Assembly: GCA_002699025.1 (NCBI GenBank) | Contig: PABA01000098.1 | Span: 1-64,000, forward strand | Length of the DNA stretch: 64,000 nt | Direction: 5' to 3' | Source: Sandaracinus sp. | GTDB taxonomy: Bacteria; Myxococcota_A; Polyangia; Polyangiales; Houyiibacteriaceae | In this document: piece after piece, positions 19,993 to 31,288 of the stretch | Position numbering within the stretch: position 1 is the first letter of the stretch | Layout of the letters: each line of letters opens with the position of its first letter | Position numbers and translations under genes: made by a program | Notes under the pieces: model-generated | The model's input: the letters and a program-made list of their open reading frames with translations, nothing else | The model's database searches: none | What the model was told of the DNA's origin: nothing

Positions 19993-22830
19993 TCAGGCGT
20001 CCTCGAGCGTCGCCGCGACCTCCTCGACCTCGTAGCACTCGATCACGTCGCCTTCCTTGATGTCGTTGAAGTTCTCGAGGCCGATGCCGCACTCGAAACC
20101 GTTCGCGACCTCACGGACGTCGTCCTTGACGCGCTTGAGGGAGGAAATCTTGCCGTCCCAGACGACCACGCCGTCCCGGACCAGGCGCGCCTTCGCGGAG
20201 CGCACGACCTTGCCTTCGGTGACCATGCAGCCGGCGATGGTGCCGACCTTGGGGATGCCGAAGGTCGCCCGCACCTCGGCCTGACCGAGGTCCTTCTCGA
20301 CGAGCTTCGGGGCGAGGAGGCCGGCCATGGCGGCCTTCACCTCGTCGATGGCCTCGTAGATCACGCTGTAGGTGCGGATCTCGACGCCGTTCTTCTTCGC
20401 CATCGAGTTCGCCTTGCCCTGAGGCCGGACGTTGAACCCGATGATGATGCAGAGGCCCTCGGAGGCGCTCGCGAGCATCACGTCGTTCTCCGTGATGCCA
20501 CCGACGCCCGAGTGCACGATCTTCACGCGCACCTTGTCCGTGCTCAGGTCCTCGAGGCTCTTGTTGAGGGCCTCGATGGAGCCGTGCACATCGGCCTTCA
20601 CGACGAGCTGGAGCTCCTCCTGCTCGCCGCTCTGCATCATCTGCTGGAAGTGCTCGAGGCCGCGCGGCGCCGACACCGTCGGCGTCGACGTGTCCTTCTG
20701 GTTGGCCTCGGCGACCTCCTGGGCACGCTTGGCGTTCGTGACCTTGTAGAGCTTGTCGCCCGCGTCGGGGAGCGAGTCCAGGCCGAGCAGCTCGACGGGC
20801 GTCGCCGGGCCGGCCTGCTTGACCTGCTTGCCCCGGTCGTCGGTGAGCGCGCGGACGCGGCCCCAGCTCGAGCCGGCCACCACGTAGTCGCCGGTCGCGA
20901 CCGAGCCGTCCTGGATGAGGACGTTCGCCACGACGCCGCGGCCCCGGTCGAGGCGCGCCTCGAGGACCACGCCCTCGGCGGGGATCTTCGAGTTCGCCGT
21001 GAGCTCCATGACCTCGGCCTGGAGCAGGATGGAGTCGAGGAGCTCGTCGATGCCCTGGCCGGTGATGGCGGAGGTCGACACGTACATGGTGTCGCCGCCC
21101 CAGTCCTCCGGCGTGAGCCCGAGCGAAGCCAGCTCGTTCATCACGCTCTCGGCGTTGGCGTCCGGCTTGTCGATCTTGTTGACCGCGACGATGATCGGCA
21201 CCCCAGCCGCCTGCGAGTGGCTGATCGCCTCCTTCGTCTGCGGCATGGCGCCGTCGTCGGCCGCCACCACGAGGATGACGATGTCCGTCGAGTTCGCGCC
21301 GCGAGCGCGCATGGCCGTGAAGGCCTCGTGGCCCGGCGTGTCGAGGAAGACGACCGTGCCCTTGTCCGTGTCGACACGGAAGGAGCTGATGTGCTGCGTG
21401 ATGCCGCCGGCCTCGCCCTCGGCGACCTTCGCCGAGCGGATCTTGTCGAGGAGCGAGGTCTTGCCGTGGTCGACGTGACCCATGATGGTCACGACGGGCG
21501 GGCGGCCCTCCTGGTCCTCGTCGAGGTTCTCGAAGTCGCCGCGGGCGTCCTCGACGACCTCCTCGGCGGAGCGGGCGACGTTCTCGACCTCGTAGTTGAA
21601 CTCCTCGGCGATGATCGCCGCGGTGTCCGCGTCGAGCGTGCTGTTGATGTGCACGCCCTGCACGCCCATCTGCATGAGCTTCATGAGCAGGTCCGTCGCC
21701 TTGATGCTCATGCCCTGGGCGAGCGTCTGCAGCGCGACCTGATCCTCGATCTGGATCTTGCGCTTGTGCGCGCTCGGCACCGTGATCTCGGTCTGCTTCG
21801 GCTTGATGCCGCGCTGGCTGCGCCGCTTGCCGCGACCGTGGGGGCGCGCCTGGGGACCGATGCTCGACCGGCTGCGGATCTGGCGCCGCGGGCGGGACGC
21901 CTGGTGCTGCTCGACGATGCGCCGACGCTCCTCGGGCGTGAGCTCCTTGCGCCGACCGCCCACGCCGGGCGGGGGCGCGATGGTGTTGCCGCGCTTCTTC
22001 ACGCCGGGGGGCAGGCCCGTGAGGCGCTCCTCGGCGGGGGGCGGCTCGGCGCGGCGGGCTCGGCTCGCCGCGTCCGGGAGGGCCTCGGCGGCCTTCTTCT
22101 CGGCTTCCGCCTTCTCGGCCGCCGCCTTCTCCTCGGCCGCCTTCTCGGCTGCGGCCTTCTCCTCGGCAGCGATGGCCTCGGCTTCGGCCTTCTCGGCCGC
22201 CGCCTTCTCCTCGGCGGCCTTCTCTTCTGCCGCCTTGGCCTCCGCCTCGGCCTTCTCGGCCTCCGCCTTCTCCTCGGCGGCCTTTTCGGCTGCGGCCTTC
22301 TCCTCGGCAGCAGTGGCCTCGGCGGCCTCCGCCTTCGCGGCCGTCTCCGCAGCGGCCGTCTCGGCGGCCTTCTCCTCGGAGGCGCTCTCGCCGGCGGCCG
22401 CCTTCTCCTCGGCAGCCTCCGCCTCCGCGGCCTTCCGCTCGGCCTCCGCCTGCTCGGCGGCCGCCTTCTCCTCGGCGGCGCGCTTGCGCGCGGCGGCCCG
22501 CTCGGCGGCAGCCCGCGACTCGATCGCGGCCTTCGCGGCGGCCTCCGCCGGCGACTCGCTCGACTCCTCGGGCGCGCTCGCGGCGGGCTCCTCGGCGACC
22601 GGCTTCTTCTTCCGGCGGCGTCGACGCGTGACGGTCGGGCGGATCTGCTCCTCGACCTTCGCCTCGGCGCGATCCTTCTCGAGCGCCCGCTTGACGCGGT
22701 CGACCTCGGCGGGGTCCAGCACGCTCATGTGGTTGCGAACCTGGATACCCAGCGCACCAATCCGCTGGATCAGCTCCCGATTCGGCAGCCCCAGCTCCCG
22801 TGCAACCTCGTATACCCGAACCTTACTCAT
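19993..22830 (-). CDS. infB: Translation initiation factor IF-2
   Basis: 945 aa. Residues 1-50 are the IF2 N-terminal helix domain ([18 protein letters not shown]). Residues 95-250 are a long Ala/Glu/Lys coiled region with repeated AEEKAAAEK units. The linker 255-345 is basic. A second IF2_N-type domain occupies about 350-430. The GTPase domain starts at [15 protein letters not shown] (451-465) and includes DTPGHEAF and NKIDKPDA. Domains II-IV complete the protein. IF-2 brings fMet-tRNA to the 30S P site. The start overlaps the end of ylxR by 8 bases, consistent with coupling. Confidence 0.98.
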   Translation of the reverse strand: MSKVRVYEVARELGLPNRELIQRIGALGIQVRNHMSVLDPAEVDRVKRALEKDRAEAKVEEQIRPTVTRRRRRKKKPVAEEPAASAPEESSESPAEAAAKAAIESRAAAERAAARKRAAEEKAAAEQAEAERKAAEAEAAEEKAAAGESASEEKAAETAAAETAAKAEAAEATAAEEKAAAEKAAEEKAEAEKAEAEAKAAEEKAAEEKAAAEKAEAEAIAAEEKAAAEKAAEEKAAAEKAEAEKKAAEALPDAASRARRAEPPPAEERLTGLPPGVKKRGNTIAPPPGVGGRRKELTPEERRRIVEQHQASRPRRQIRSRSSIGPQARPHGRGKRRSQRGIKPKQTEITVPSAHKRKIQIEDQVALQTLAQGMSIKATDLLMKLMQMGVQGVHINSTLDADTAAIIAEEFNYEVENVARSAEEVVEDARGDFENLDEDQEGRPPVVTIMGHVDHGKTSLLDKIRSAKVAEGEAGGITQHISSFRVDTDKGTVVFLDTPGHEAFTAMRARGANSTDIVILVVAADDGAMPQTKEAISHSQAAGVPIIVAVNKIDKPDANAESVMNELASLGLTPEDWGGDTMYVSTSAITGQGIDELLDSILLQAEVMELTANSKIPAEGVVLEARLDRGRGVVANVLIQDGSVATGDYVVAGSSWGRVRALTDDRGKQVKQAGPATPVELLGLDSLPDAGDKLYKVTNAKRAQEVAEANQKDTSTPTVSAPRGLEHFQQMMQSGEQEELQLVVKADVHGSIEALNKSLEDLSTDKVRVKIVHSGVGGITENDVMLASASEGLCIIIGFNVRPQGKANSMAKKNGVEIRTYSVIYEAIDEVKAAMAGLLAPKLVEKDLGQAEVRATFGIPKVGTIAGCMVTEGKVVRSAKARLVRDGVVVWDGKISSLKRVKDDVREVANGFECGIGLENFNDIKEGDVIECYEVEEVAATLEDA

Positions 22831-23626
22831 GTTCGCTTCCGGTCCTCCGACCTGCGGCGCTCGGCGCCTCGCGCGCCTCGTGCCCCGTCACCGCCGGGTC
22901 TTCCCGGTCGTCGGCGACGTGTGATTCCAATGCTTCCCGATGCCCTGGGCGCGCTCTGCGCGTGCCGTTATGAGGGGACGCCCCCCCACCACGCAAGCCC
23001 TCTTGCTCACGCAGGCTCGAAAGCTGTTCCGTGACGCCTCGGAGGGCCTCCGCGAGGCCCTCGTCTTCCACGGCGCAGACGGCGACGGCCTCCCGCCCGA
23101 ACAGCTCTCCGAGGGTGTCCCGCGTGCCCCAAACGAGACACGCGGAACCAAGGCGCTGCGCCTGATGCTCCAGATCATGGCGCCGCCCGGCGTCCTCCGC
23201 CACCCAGAGGAGCCGCGTCTTTCCCTCGCGGACGCTCGTCTTGGCTGCTTCGGTGCCGATCGCGAGGTGTCCGCCGCGGCGCGCGCCGAGCACGAGCCCC
23301 TGGAGCCGCTCGCGCAGGCCGCGCTCGATCGCGTCGGCGAGGGCGGCCGGATCGACCGTCACCTTCCGGCGGAGCGAGCGGGCGAAGCCGCCCTTTCGCG
23401 CCGCGGCCTGAAGGCAAGCGGGCCGCGGGTGGACCCAGACGCCCCGACCCCCGAGCCGCCCCTTCGGGTCGGGCACGAGCCAGGGCGCCTCGGGCACCAC
23501 CGCCAGCCGCACCATCGCGGCGGCGGGCTGAGCGCTCCGGCACCCGGCGCACGTCCGCACGGGCCCCCGGGGGGCGTCTTCCCCCCGGGGCATGCGATCG
23601 TGGTCCTGGGCCGGAGCGCGGGTCAT
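22823..23626 (-). CDS. YlxR (DUF448) RNA-binding protein fused to an L7Ae-like domain
   Basis: 267 aa. Residues 22-105 are the YlxR domain, identified by RTCAGCRSAQP and GRGVWVHPRPACL. Residues about 110-200 have the L7Ae/YlxQ character (GHLAIGTEAAKTSVREGKTRLLWVAEDA). In many Gram-positives these two are separate genes in the same position; here they form one protein. The C-terminal 65 residues are low-complexity and charged. Presumed RNA binding linked to the nusA-infB operon. The ATG at 23626 is 4 bases downstream of the nusA stop. Confidence 0.88.
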   Translation of the reverse strand: MTRAPAQDHDRMPRGEDAPRGPVRTCAGCRSAQPAAAMVRLAVVPEAPWLVPDPKGRLGGRGVWVHPRPACLQAAARKGGFARSLRRKVTVDPAALADAIERGLRERLQGLVLGARRGGHLAIGTEAAKTSVREGKTRLLWVAEDAGRRHDLEHQAQRLGSACLVWGTRDTLGELFGREAVAVCAVEDEGLAEALRGVTEQLSSLREQEGLRGGGASPHNGTRRARPGHREALESHVADDREDPAVTGHEAREAPSAAGRRTGSEHE

Positions 23627-23630
23627 GGCC

Positions 23631-25466
<1,836 letters not shown>

Positions 25467-25548
25467 GGGCCTCACCGTGTGTGCGGGACGCGGCCCGCGA
25501 TCGTGTTCGGGTCGGGGAACGACGCCCCGAGGAGTGGGTCTGTGCCGC

Positions 25549-26109
25549 TCAACGGCGCGGCGGTTCGAATCGGTACACCAGGTGCGCGCGCACGATGGCG
25601 GCGTGGGGGATGCGCACGAGCGTTCCGTCGAGATCGAGCTCGACCTCCTCGCCGTGCACGCCCTTGAGGAGCCCCTGGAAGCTCTTCCGGGAACGCTTCG
25701 CGCGCGCCTTCTTCCCCCCCGTCTCCTCGGAGACCGGCGGTTCGATGGGCTCGCGCGTCTTGAGCTTGATCTCCTTGCCGGAGAAACGCTCGAAGTCCTT
25801 CAGCTTCACGAGCGGCCGCTCGAGGCCGGGCGAGCTCACCTCGAGGTGATACTTCGCCGGCATGTCCTCCTCGTGGAGGTCGAGGGCCGTCGAGAGGTCC
25901 CGGCTCACGCCCTTGCAGTCCTCGAGGGTGACGCCGCTGCCGGGCGTCGGATCCGAGGCCGGTCGCTCGCGGTCGATGGTGACGCGGATCGTCGTGCCGC
26001 CATGGCCACGGGCCTGCCGGATCTCGACGAGCTCGACGCCGTGGGCGGCGCAGACGGGCTCGGCGAGCTCTTCGAGGAGCTGCTGGCGGCGGTTGGACGA
26101 GGCGTTCAT
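25549..26109 (-). CDS. rimP: Ribosome maturation factor RimP
   Basis: 186 aa. Required for 30S maturation. The motifs VELVEI and RVTIDRE are followed by the central [14 protein letters not shown] and the conserved [28 protein letters not shown]. An insertion rich in Lys/Arg (about 137-150, [11 protein letters not shown]) interrupts the C-terminal Sm-like domain. The ATG at 26109 begins [11 protein letters not shown]; the open frame upstream is nonconserved. First gene of the operon, with about 80 bp to nusA. Confidence 0.94.
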   Translation of the reverse strand: MNASSNRRQQLLEELAEPVCAAHGVELVEIRQARGHGGTTIRVTIDRERPASDPTPGSGVTLEDCKGVSRDLSTALDLHEEDMPAKYHLEVSSPGLERPLVKLKDFERFSGKEIKLKTREPIEPPVSEETGGKKARAKRSRKSFQGLLKGVHGEEVELDLDGTLVRIPHAAIVRAHLVYRFEPPRR

Positions 26110-26246
26110 CGGGAGCGGGCGGGGATCGAATGGGGAACGAGGGTCGGGATCGTGCGCCGCGAGCGGCGCCCCCGGGCGGGAGCGACCCCCCGGGAGCACT
26201 CCGGGTGGCGCCCGCCTCCGACCGTCGAAACCGAGCGGGAGAGACG

Positions 26247-26273
26247 AAAAAAGGCAGGCCCGGGGGCCTACCT
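26247..26273 (-). terminator. Hairpin plus T-run between the YbjN-like gene and rimP
   Basis: On the - strand a 10-bp stem with one mismatch (aggtaggccc / gggcctgcct, 26252-26273) is followed by six T (26252-26247). It either ends the YbjN-like transcript or acts as an attenuator in the leader of the rimP operon, which begins about 140 bases further on. Confidence 0.7.
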
Positions 26274-26319
26274 CGTTGGCGCTACCTACGAAGTGTGGGC
26301 GGTAGATAACACGGCCCTC

Positions 26320-26355
26320 GGGGGCGAGCAAGGGGGCGAGCAAGGGGGCGAGCGA
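26320..26355. repeat. Three 12-bp tandem copies
   Basis: gggggcgagcaa at 26320-26331 and 26332-26343, and gggggcgagcga at 26344-26355. Together with 26110-26442 this forms a noncoding interval of 333 bp whose only other recognisable content is the terminator hairpin at 26247-26273. Confidence 0.75.
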
Positions 26356-26442
26356 GGGCCCGAACCCTGGGCTCGCTCCCGTCGGTGGCGGCGCGTCCGA
26401 GGTCGCCGCGTCCGGGCGGCTGCCAGCCGGGCGGCTGCCGAC

Positions 26443-27111
26443 TCAGCCGTGCGCGGCGATCTCCGCCAGCTCCTCGTAGTGCGCGTCCGCGTAGTAGACG
26501 AGCACGTCGAGGCAATCGCAGAACTCGCTCTCGTCCAGCTCCTCCACCGGGTACTCGACCGAGAGCACGACGTCGAGATCGTCGTCGATCGAGAACTTGG
26601 CCATGTAGAGGACCTGGTTGAGCTGGAGGAGCCGATCGTAGAGGGCGTGCGCCTTGATGCGCTCCTCCGGCGAACGCAGGAAGGGCACGACGGCGAAGGT
26701 GAGGTAACCCTCCGGATCGAGGCGCACCATGAAGGGGAGCTTGCGGCCGGCGCCGCGGAAGCGACCGCGCCAGGTGTCCTCGGTGATGCGCACGCACTTC
26801 CAGGCGCCCTGCCCCAGGAGCCGCTCGACGGTGTCGACGTCGACCTTCAGGTGCCCGTCCTCCGAGATCACCACGGCGTCGGCGTTCGCGGCGTCGGCCT
26901 CCGCGGCGTCCGCTTCCGCAGCGTCGGCTTCCGCAGCGTCGGCTTCCGCGACGTCGGCTTCCGCGGCGTCGGCCTCGGCTTGCGGGCCGTCCGTATCCGC
27001 GGCGTCGGCTTCGGAGGTCTGGGCCTCCAGCTCCCGCTTCTCGGGGGCCTGCTCGGGCGCCTCCTTCGGCGTCTCGGGCGGGCGCTCTTCGTCGGTCGAG
27101 GTGTCGCTCAT
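26443..27111 (-). CDS. YbjN-like domain protein with an N-terminal AEADA repeat
   Basis: 222 aa. The N-terminal 85 residues are acidic low complexity, with eight or so copies of the pentapeptide AEADA/AEADV encoded by a 15-bp tandem repeat. Residues 85-222 resemble the YbjN/'sensory transduction regulator' fold related to type III secretion chaperones: WRGRFRG, FMVRLDPEGYLTFAVVPFL, then LNQVLYMAKFSIDDDLDVVLSVEYP. The function of YbjN proteins is uncertain; they are often chaperone-like. ATG at 27111. The gene lies upstream of rimP on the same strand but is separated from it by a hairpin terminator. Confidence 0.72.
   Translation of the reverse strand: MSDTSTDEERPPETPKEAPEQAPEKRELEAQTSEADAADTDGPQAEADAAEADVAEADAAEADAAEADAAEADAANADAVVISEDGHLKVDVDTVERLLGQGAWKCVRITEDTWRGRFRGAGRKLPFMVRLDPEGYLTFAVVPFLRSPEERIKAHALYDRLLQLNQVLYMAKFSIDDDLDVVLSVEYPVEELDESEFCDCLDVLVYYADAHYEELAEIAAHG
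26875..26977. repeat. 15-bp in-frame tandem repeat encoding AEADA units
   Basis: Seven or so 15-bp units of the form gcgtcggcttccgcg lie inside the YbjN-like gene. The length is a multiple of three, so copy-number change would lengthen or shorten the acidic linker without a frameshift. Confidence 0.8.
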
Positions 27112-27350
27112 CGGGCCGGTCGCGGCCGATGATGGCCGGGAGCCCGCCCCCGGACAAGCGCCGAGGGACACAAACCCCTTCCCGCGGCTCCGGCGCGCGC
27201 GTCGCGAAAGGCCGCCGGGCGCGGACCGCGTTGACCGGCCCCCACCGCTTTGGTACTCCCGGCTTTGCTCGTGATTTCGCCGGGTCCCGTCGGGCCCGGG
27301 CGACGTGACCGCGCCGGCGAGATGCGCCGGGCGGAACGATGGAGGGTGTG

Positions 27351-28259
27351 ATGAGGGGTATCCAGGGAACCGTCGGGCTCCTGATGCTGATGCTCGCTGC
27401 GTGCGGGGGTGGTCGAGAAGCGGCCTGGGACACGACCTCGAACGACGAGGCGCAAGAGGGCACGCAGGTCTCGACCGAGGAACGGCAGACCGTGCTCGAG
27501 CAGGCCAACGAGGCCTGGGCCGGCCGCGACGAAGAGGCCAACGTTCGGCGCGCGATCGAGCTCTATACGCAGGCCACGCAGGCGGACCGAAGCGACTACG
27601 ACGCCTGGGTGATGCTCTCGCGGAGCCAGTACTTCCTCGCCGACTGCCACCTGCGCTTCGACGAGAGCAAGCAGGAGGAGTTCCTGCAGAGCTTCGAACA
27701 GGGCACGCGGGCCGCGGAGAACGCGCTCATCGCGAACAACAGCGACTTCGCCGAGCGTATGCGCGCCGGCACGCGGATCGAGGAGGCCCTCGACGTGCTC
27801 GATGCGAGCGCCGTGCCGGCCCTCTACTGGCGCGCCTCGAACCTGGGCAAGTGGGCCTCGGCGGACGGCTTCGCGACGCTCCTCTCCTACAAGGACGAGA
27901 TCCGCGCCGTCATGGGCGCCTGCCTCGAGCTCGACCAGGAGTACTACTACTACGGCCCGGACCGGTACTTCGGCGTCTTCTACGGGCGCGCGCCCTCCTT
28001 CGCCGGCGGCGACACGGACCGGAGCCGGGAGCACTTCGAGACCTCGCTGCGGGAGCACCCGAACTACTTCGCGACGCACGTCCTGATGGCTCAGGACTAC
28101 GCGGTGAAGGCGCAGGACCGGGCGACCTTCGACGAGCACATCAACTTCGTGCTGCAGGGCGACCCCGAGGCCGGCGGCCCGGAGATCGCCCCGGAGAACC
28201 GCTGCGAGGTGCGCAAGGCGCGCCTGCTGCAGGAAGAGGCCGACTCGCTCTTCGAGTGA
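27351..28259 (+). CDS. TatT-like lipoprotein (TRAP-transporter-associated TPR protein)
   Basis: 302 aa. Signal peptide with lipobox LAAC ending at Cys18, then helical TPR-like repeats to the end (RAIELYTQATQADRSDYDAW; YWRASNLGKWA; HFETSLREHPNYFATHVLMAQDY). The family is TatT, first described from Treponema pallidum, where the TPR lipoprotein forms a ring that docks the DctP-like TatP. The next gene is indeed a DctP-type binding protein. The ATG at 27351 has ggaggg 4-5 bases upstream; an earlier in-frame ATG at 27339 does not. Probably anchored to the membrane, facing the periplasm. Confidence 0.87.
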   Translation: MRGIQGTVGLLMLMLAACGGGREAAWDTTSNDEAQEGTQVSTEERQTVLEQANEAWAGRDEEANVRRAIELYTQATQADRSDYDAWVMLSRSQYFLADCHLRFDESKQEEFLQSFEQGTRAAENALIANNSDFAERMRAGTRIEEALDVLDASAVPALYWRASNLGKWASADGFATLLSYKDEIRAVMGACLELDQEYYYYGPDRYFGVFYGRAPSFAGGDTDRSREHFETSLREHPNYFATHVLMAQDYAVKAQDRATFDEHINFVLQGDPEAGGPEIAPENRCEVRKARLLQEEADSLFE

Positions 28260-28461
28260 GCCGGACGGCGGCCCGGTCGGCGCGATGAATACGCGCCGCC
28301 GGGCTCCGTCACTCTGACGGCCGAGCCCCACGAGCGGCGCGCGTCTCTGCGGAGAGCGGGCCCCCTCCTCGGTGGAGCCGGCTCGGGTGGACGCGACTCG
28401 GTGGCAGACGACTCGGTGGACGACGACTCGGTGCAGACGAGAGAAGGGTGAAGGAAGGACC

Positions 28462-29520
28462 ATGGTCATGAAGCGACGGACGAGCCCCACGCGCCGGGCG
28501 CCGCGGCGAATCGCCCTCTGGGCGACGACGCTCTCGGCCCTGTGCTCGCTCGCCTTCGTGCTCGCCGCGGGCGACTCGAGCGCGGGCGCGCAGAGCACGA
28601 TCGAGATGAAGATCGCCACGGTGGCCCCGGAGGGCACGCCCTGGGAGAAGCAGCTCAGGAGCTTCCGCCGGTACGTGCAGGAGAACACGAACGGGCGCGT
28701 GCAGGTGAAGATGTTCATGGGCGGCTCGCTCGGCGGCGAGAAGGCCCTCGTGCGGCGCACGGCCCAGGGCAGCATCCAGGTCTTCGGTGGCTCCACGGCG
28801 GCGCTCGGATCGCTCGTGCCGGAGCTGAACGTCATCGAGGCGCCCTACCTCTTCGACGACGCGCAGGAGGCCGACCGGGCCCTCGACAACGACGCGGTGC
28901 GCTCGCAGGTGGCGAGCCTGGTGAGCGCGCGCGGCTTCCAGATGGGCTTCTGGGCCGAGAACGGCTTCCGGAGCTGGTTCACGAAGGACCGCGCCATCCG
29001 GCAGCCGAGCGATCTCCAGGGGCTGCGCATGCGCTCGCAGGAGGCGCGCATCCACCTGGCGACCTACCGCTCGCTCGGCGCCAACCCCGTGCCCATCGAC
29101 GTGACCAACGTGCTGACGAGCCTTCAGACCAACGTGGTCGACGGCTTCGACAACACGCCGCTCTTCGCCTTCGCGACGAGCTGGTACCAGGCCGCGCGGC
29201 ACCTGAACTTGAGCGAGCACAGCTACCAGCCGGGCATCATCGTCTACTCGAAGCGCTGGTTCGACGGCTTGCCCGACGACATCAAGCAGGTGCTGACGAA
29301 CGTCCCGGGCGACATGGAGCGGAGCGGACGTCGGAACGTTCGGCGCATGGACCCGATCCTCGTCCGGAACCTCGAGCGCTACGGCATCCAGGTGCACCGG
29401 CCGAGCGCGTCCGAGCGCCAGGCCTTCGCGCAGGCGACGAGCAGCGTGGCCAACCGGACCGCGAGCAAGATCGGCTCGGGCGCCCGGAACCTGCTGCGGG
29501 CGATTCGCGCGGCGAACTGA
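28462..29520 (+). CDS. DctP-type TRAP solute-binding protein (TatP-like)
   Basis: 352 aa. A basic N-terminus and a hydrophobic segment (about 15-38) ending SSAGAQS make a signal peptide. The mature part follows the DctP pattern: IEMKIATVAPEGTPWEKQLR, MFMGGSLGGEK, NVIEAPYLFDDAQEAD, LQGLRMRSQEARIH, VDGFDNTPL. The Arg in the LRMRSQ segment corresponds to the carboxylate-binding Arg of the family. The ATG at 28462 has gaaggaaggac directly upstream. It lies 202 bp after the TatT-like gene on the same strand. No DctQ/DctM membrane genes follow, so the permease must be elsewhere or absent. Ligand unknown. Confidence 0.9.
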   Translation: MVMKRRTSPTRRAPRRIALWATTLSALCSLAFVLAAGDSSAGAQSTIEMKIATVAPEGTPWEKQLRSFRRYVQENTNGRVQVKMFMGGSLGGEKALVRRTAQGSIQVFGGSTAALGSLVPELNVIEAPYLFDDAQEADRALDNDAVRSQVASLVSARGFQMGFWAENGFRSWFTKDRAIRQPSDLQGLRMRSQEARIHLATYRSLGANPVPIDVTNVLTSLQTNVVDGFDNTPLFAFATSWYQAARHLNLSEHSYQPGIIVYSKRWFDGLPDDIKQVLTNVPGDMERSGRRNVRRMDPILVRNLERYGIQVHRPSASERQAFAQATSSVANRTASKIGSGARNLLRAIRAAN

Positions 29521-29544
29521 GCGCGCGAGCGTGAGCCAGAGAGA

Positions 29545-29573
29545 GGGCGCGGCCAGCCGGTCGCGCCCTTTTT
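29545..29573 (+). terminator. Rho-independent terminator after the TatT/TatP pair
   Basis: Stem gggcgcg / cgcgccc (29545-29551 and 29562-29568) followed by five T (29569-29573), 25 bases after the stop of the solute-binding protein gene. It shows that the transcript ends without permease genes. Confidence 0.88.
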
Positions 29574-29584
29574 CGTGCCCGGCG

Positions 29585-29690
29585 CTCTCTCGCGCCCGGC
29601 GGTCTCTCGCGCCGCGGTCTCTCGCGCGGCGGTCTCTCGCGCGCGGTCTCTCGCGCGCGGTCTCTCGCGCGCGGTCTCTCACGCCCGCGG
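29585..29690. repeat. 14-bp simple tandem repeat (tctctcgcgcgcgg)
   Basis: Seven or eight imperfect copies of tctctcgcgcgcgg or shorter variants lie between the TatP terminator and the next gene. The rest of the interval to 29895 shows no gene. The opposite strand reads as gagag-rich Arg/Glu codons without start signals. Confidence 0.75.
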
Positions 29691-29895
29691 CGCGCGGCGA
29701 TCTCGTGTTCGGTGCTCTCCTCGCGCCACCCGTCTCCGCTCCGCCCCGCTGCTCGGCCACGGGGCGCTCCGCTGAAACGTCCTGCGACGCCGCGCCGTCT
29801 CGCGCGTTTCACCGGGAGGCCTCCGTTGCACGAGCCGCTGCGGGGCCGAGCTGCGGGGCCGAGGGGCCGGCCGGCCGTGGGCGGGGGCCCTCGAA

Positions 29896-29931
29896 CGAAA
29901 AGAGGGGAACGCGATCGCCCGCGTTCCCCTC
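29896..29931 (-). terminator. Terminator for the inositol-phosphate synthase gene
   Basis: A 12-bp perfect stem (gaggggaacgcg / cgcgttcccctc, 29902-29913 and 29920-29931) with a 6-base loop and a short T-run on the - strand (29900-29897), 38 bases past the stop codon. Confidence 0.85.
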
Positions 29932-29968
29932 GTTCACGATCCCCCCACGCGCGGCGTGGGCGCCGCGC

Positions 29969-31285
29969 TCACTCCGGGTAGTACTCGGTCCCCAGGTGCG
30001 TGATGAGGTCCTCCCCCTTCATCCAGCGGAGCGTGTTCTTGAGCTTGCTCAGCTGCACGAAGAGGTTGTTCTCCGGGTAGACGGCGGGCGCGTGGGCCGG
30101 GCTCTTGTAGTAGAAGCTCAGCCACTCCTGGATGCCGCTCATCCCCGCACGCTGCGCGAGGTCCATGAAGAGCGCCAGGTCGAGCACCAGCGGCGCCGCG
30201 AGGATGCTGTCTCGGCAGAGGAAATCGACCTTGATCTGCATCGGATAACCGAGCCACCCGAAGATGTCGATGTTGTCCCAGCCTTCCTTCTGGTCCCCCC
30301 GCGGCGGGTAATAGTTGATGCGCACCTTGTGGTACATCTCGCCGTAGAGCTCGGGCTGGAGCTCCGGCTGGAGGATGGTCTCGAGGACGCCGAGCTTGCT
30401 GACCTCCTTGGTCTTGAAGCTCTCCGGATCGTCGAGGACCTCGCCGTCCCGATTGCCGAGGATGTTGGTGGAGAACCAGCCCCGAATCCCCAGCACGCGG
30501 GCGCGGAGCCCGGGCGCGAGGATGGTCTTCATCAGCGTCTGACCGGTCTTGAAATCCTTGCCGGAGAGAGGCGCCCCCGTCTCGCGGGAGAGCTCGACCA
30601 TGCAGGGCAGATCCTCGGTCAGGTTCGGCGCGCCGTTGGCGTAGCCGACCTGCTCCTTGAGGCAGGCGTAGCAGTAGACCTGCGAGGGGCTGATCGCCGG
30701 ATCGCTGTTTCGCAGCCCCTCCTCGAAGGCGGCGAGGCTCTGGTGCACATCCGTCGGCTCGCGGTGTACTTCCGTGCTGCCGCACCAGATGGCGACGGCG
30801 CGGTCGAGGCCGTTGTCCTTCTTGAAGCGCCGGATGTCCTCGCGGACCGCCTCCGCGAGCTCCATCTTGTTCGTCTGCTCCTTCACGTTCTCACCGCGAA
30901 GTCGCTTCACGAACTCGGGGAAGAAGACCGCCTTCATGGGCTCGATCGCCGCGAGCTCGTCGGCGATGGCGTCCAGGTGATCGCGGCTCAGCACGTCGGC
31001 GTTCCGGGCGGCCTCGAGGGCGTTGTCCGAGAAGAGATCCCACCCGCCGAAGACCAGATCGTCGAGCCCGGCCAAGGGCACGAAGTCCTTCACCGCGGGC
31101 GAGGTGCCCTCGGTGCGCTTGCCCACGCGGATCGTGCCCATCTGGGTCAGCGATCCGATGGGTCGGGCGATGCCCTTCCGCGCCAGCAAGCAGCCGGCGA
31201 TGAAGGTGGTTCCCACGGCGCCCATTCCGGGCAGCAACACGCCCAGCTTGCCGGAAGCGGGCTGAATCTCGACGGGTCGTTCCAT
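29969..31285 (-). CDS. ino1: Inositol-3-phosphate (myo-inositol-1-phosphate) synthase
   Basis: 438 aa. Converts glucose-6-phosphate to L-myo-inositol-1-phosphate using NAD. The Rossmann motif is GVLLPGMGAVGTTF near the N-terminus. The family motifs LSGKDFKTGQTLMKT and WFSTNILGNRDG, and the Lys-bearing stretch MQIKVDFLCRDSILAAPLVLD in the C-terminal part, are present. An RBS (aggag) sits 5 bases before the ATG at 31285 and only 2 before the adjacent ATG at 31288, so the inner start is preferred. Divergent from a CTP:inositol-1-phosphate cytidylyltransferase-like gene, which would use its product. Confidence 0.94.
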   Translation of the reverse strand: MERPVEIQPASGKLGVLLPGMGAVGTTFIAGCLLARKGIARPIGSLTQMGTIRVGKRTEGTSPAVKDFVPLAGLDDLVFGGWDLFSDNALEAARNADVLSRDHLDAIADELAAIEPMKAVFFPEFVKRLRGENVKEQTNKMELAEAVREDIRRFKKDNGLDRAVAIWCGSTEVHREPTDVHQSLAAFEEGLRNSDPAISPSQVYCYACLKEQVGYANGAPNLTEDLPCMVELSRETGAPLSGKDFKTGQTLMKTILAPGLRARVLGIRGWFSTNILGNRDGEVLDDPESFKTKEVSKLGVLETILQPELQPELYGEMYHKVRINYYPPRGDQKEGWDNIDIFGWLGYPMQIKVDFLCRDSILAAPLVLDLALFMDLAQRAGMSGIQEWLSFYYKSPAHAPAVYPENNLFVQLSKLKNTLRWMKGEDLITHLGTEYYPE

Positions 31286-31288
31286 CAT

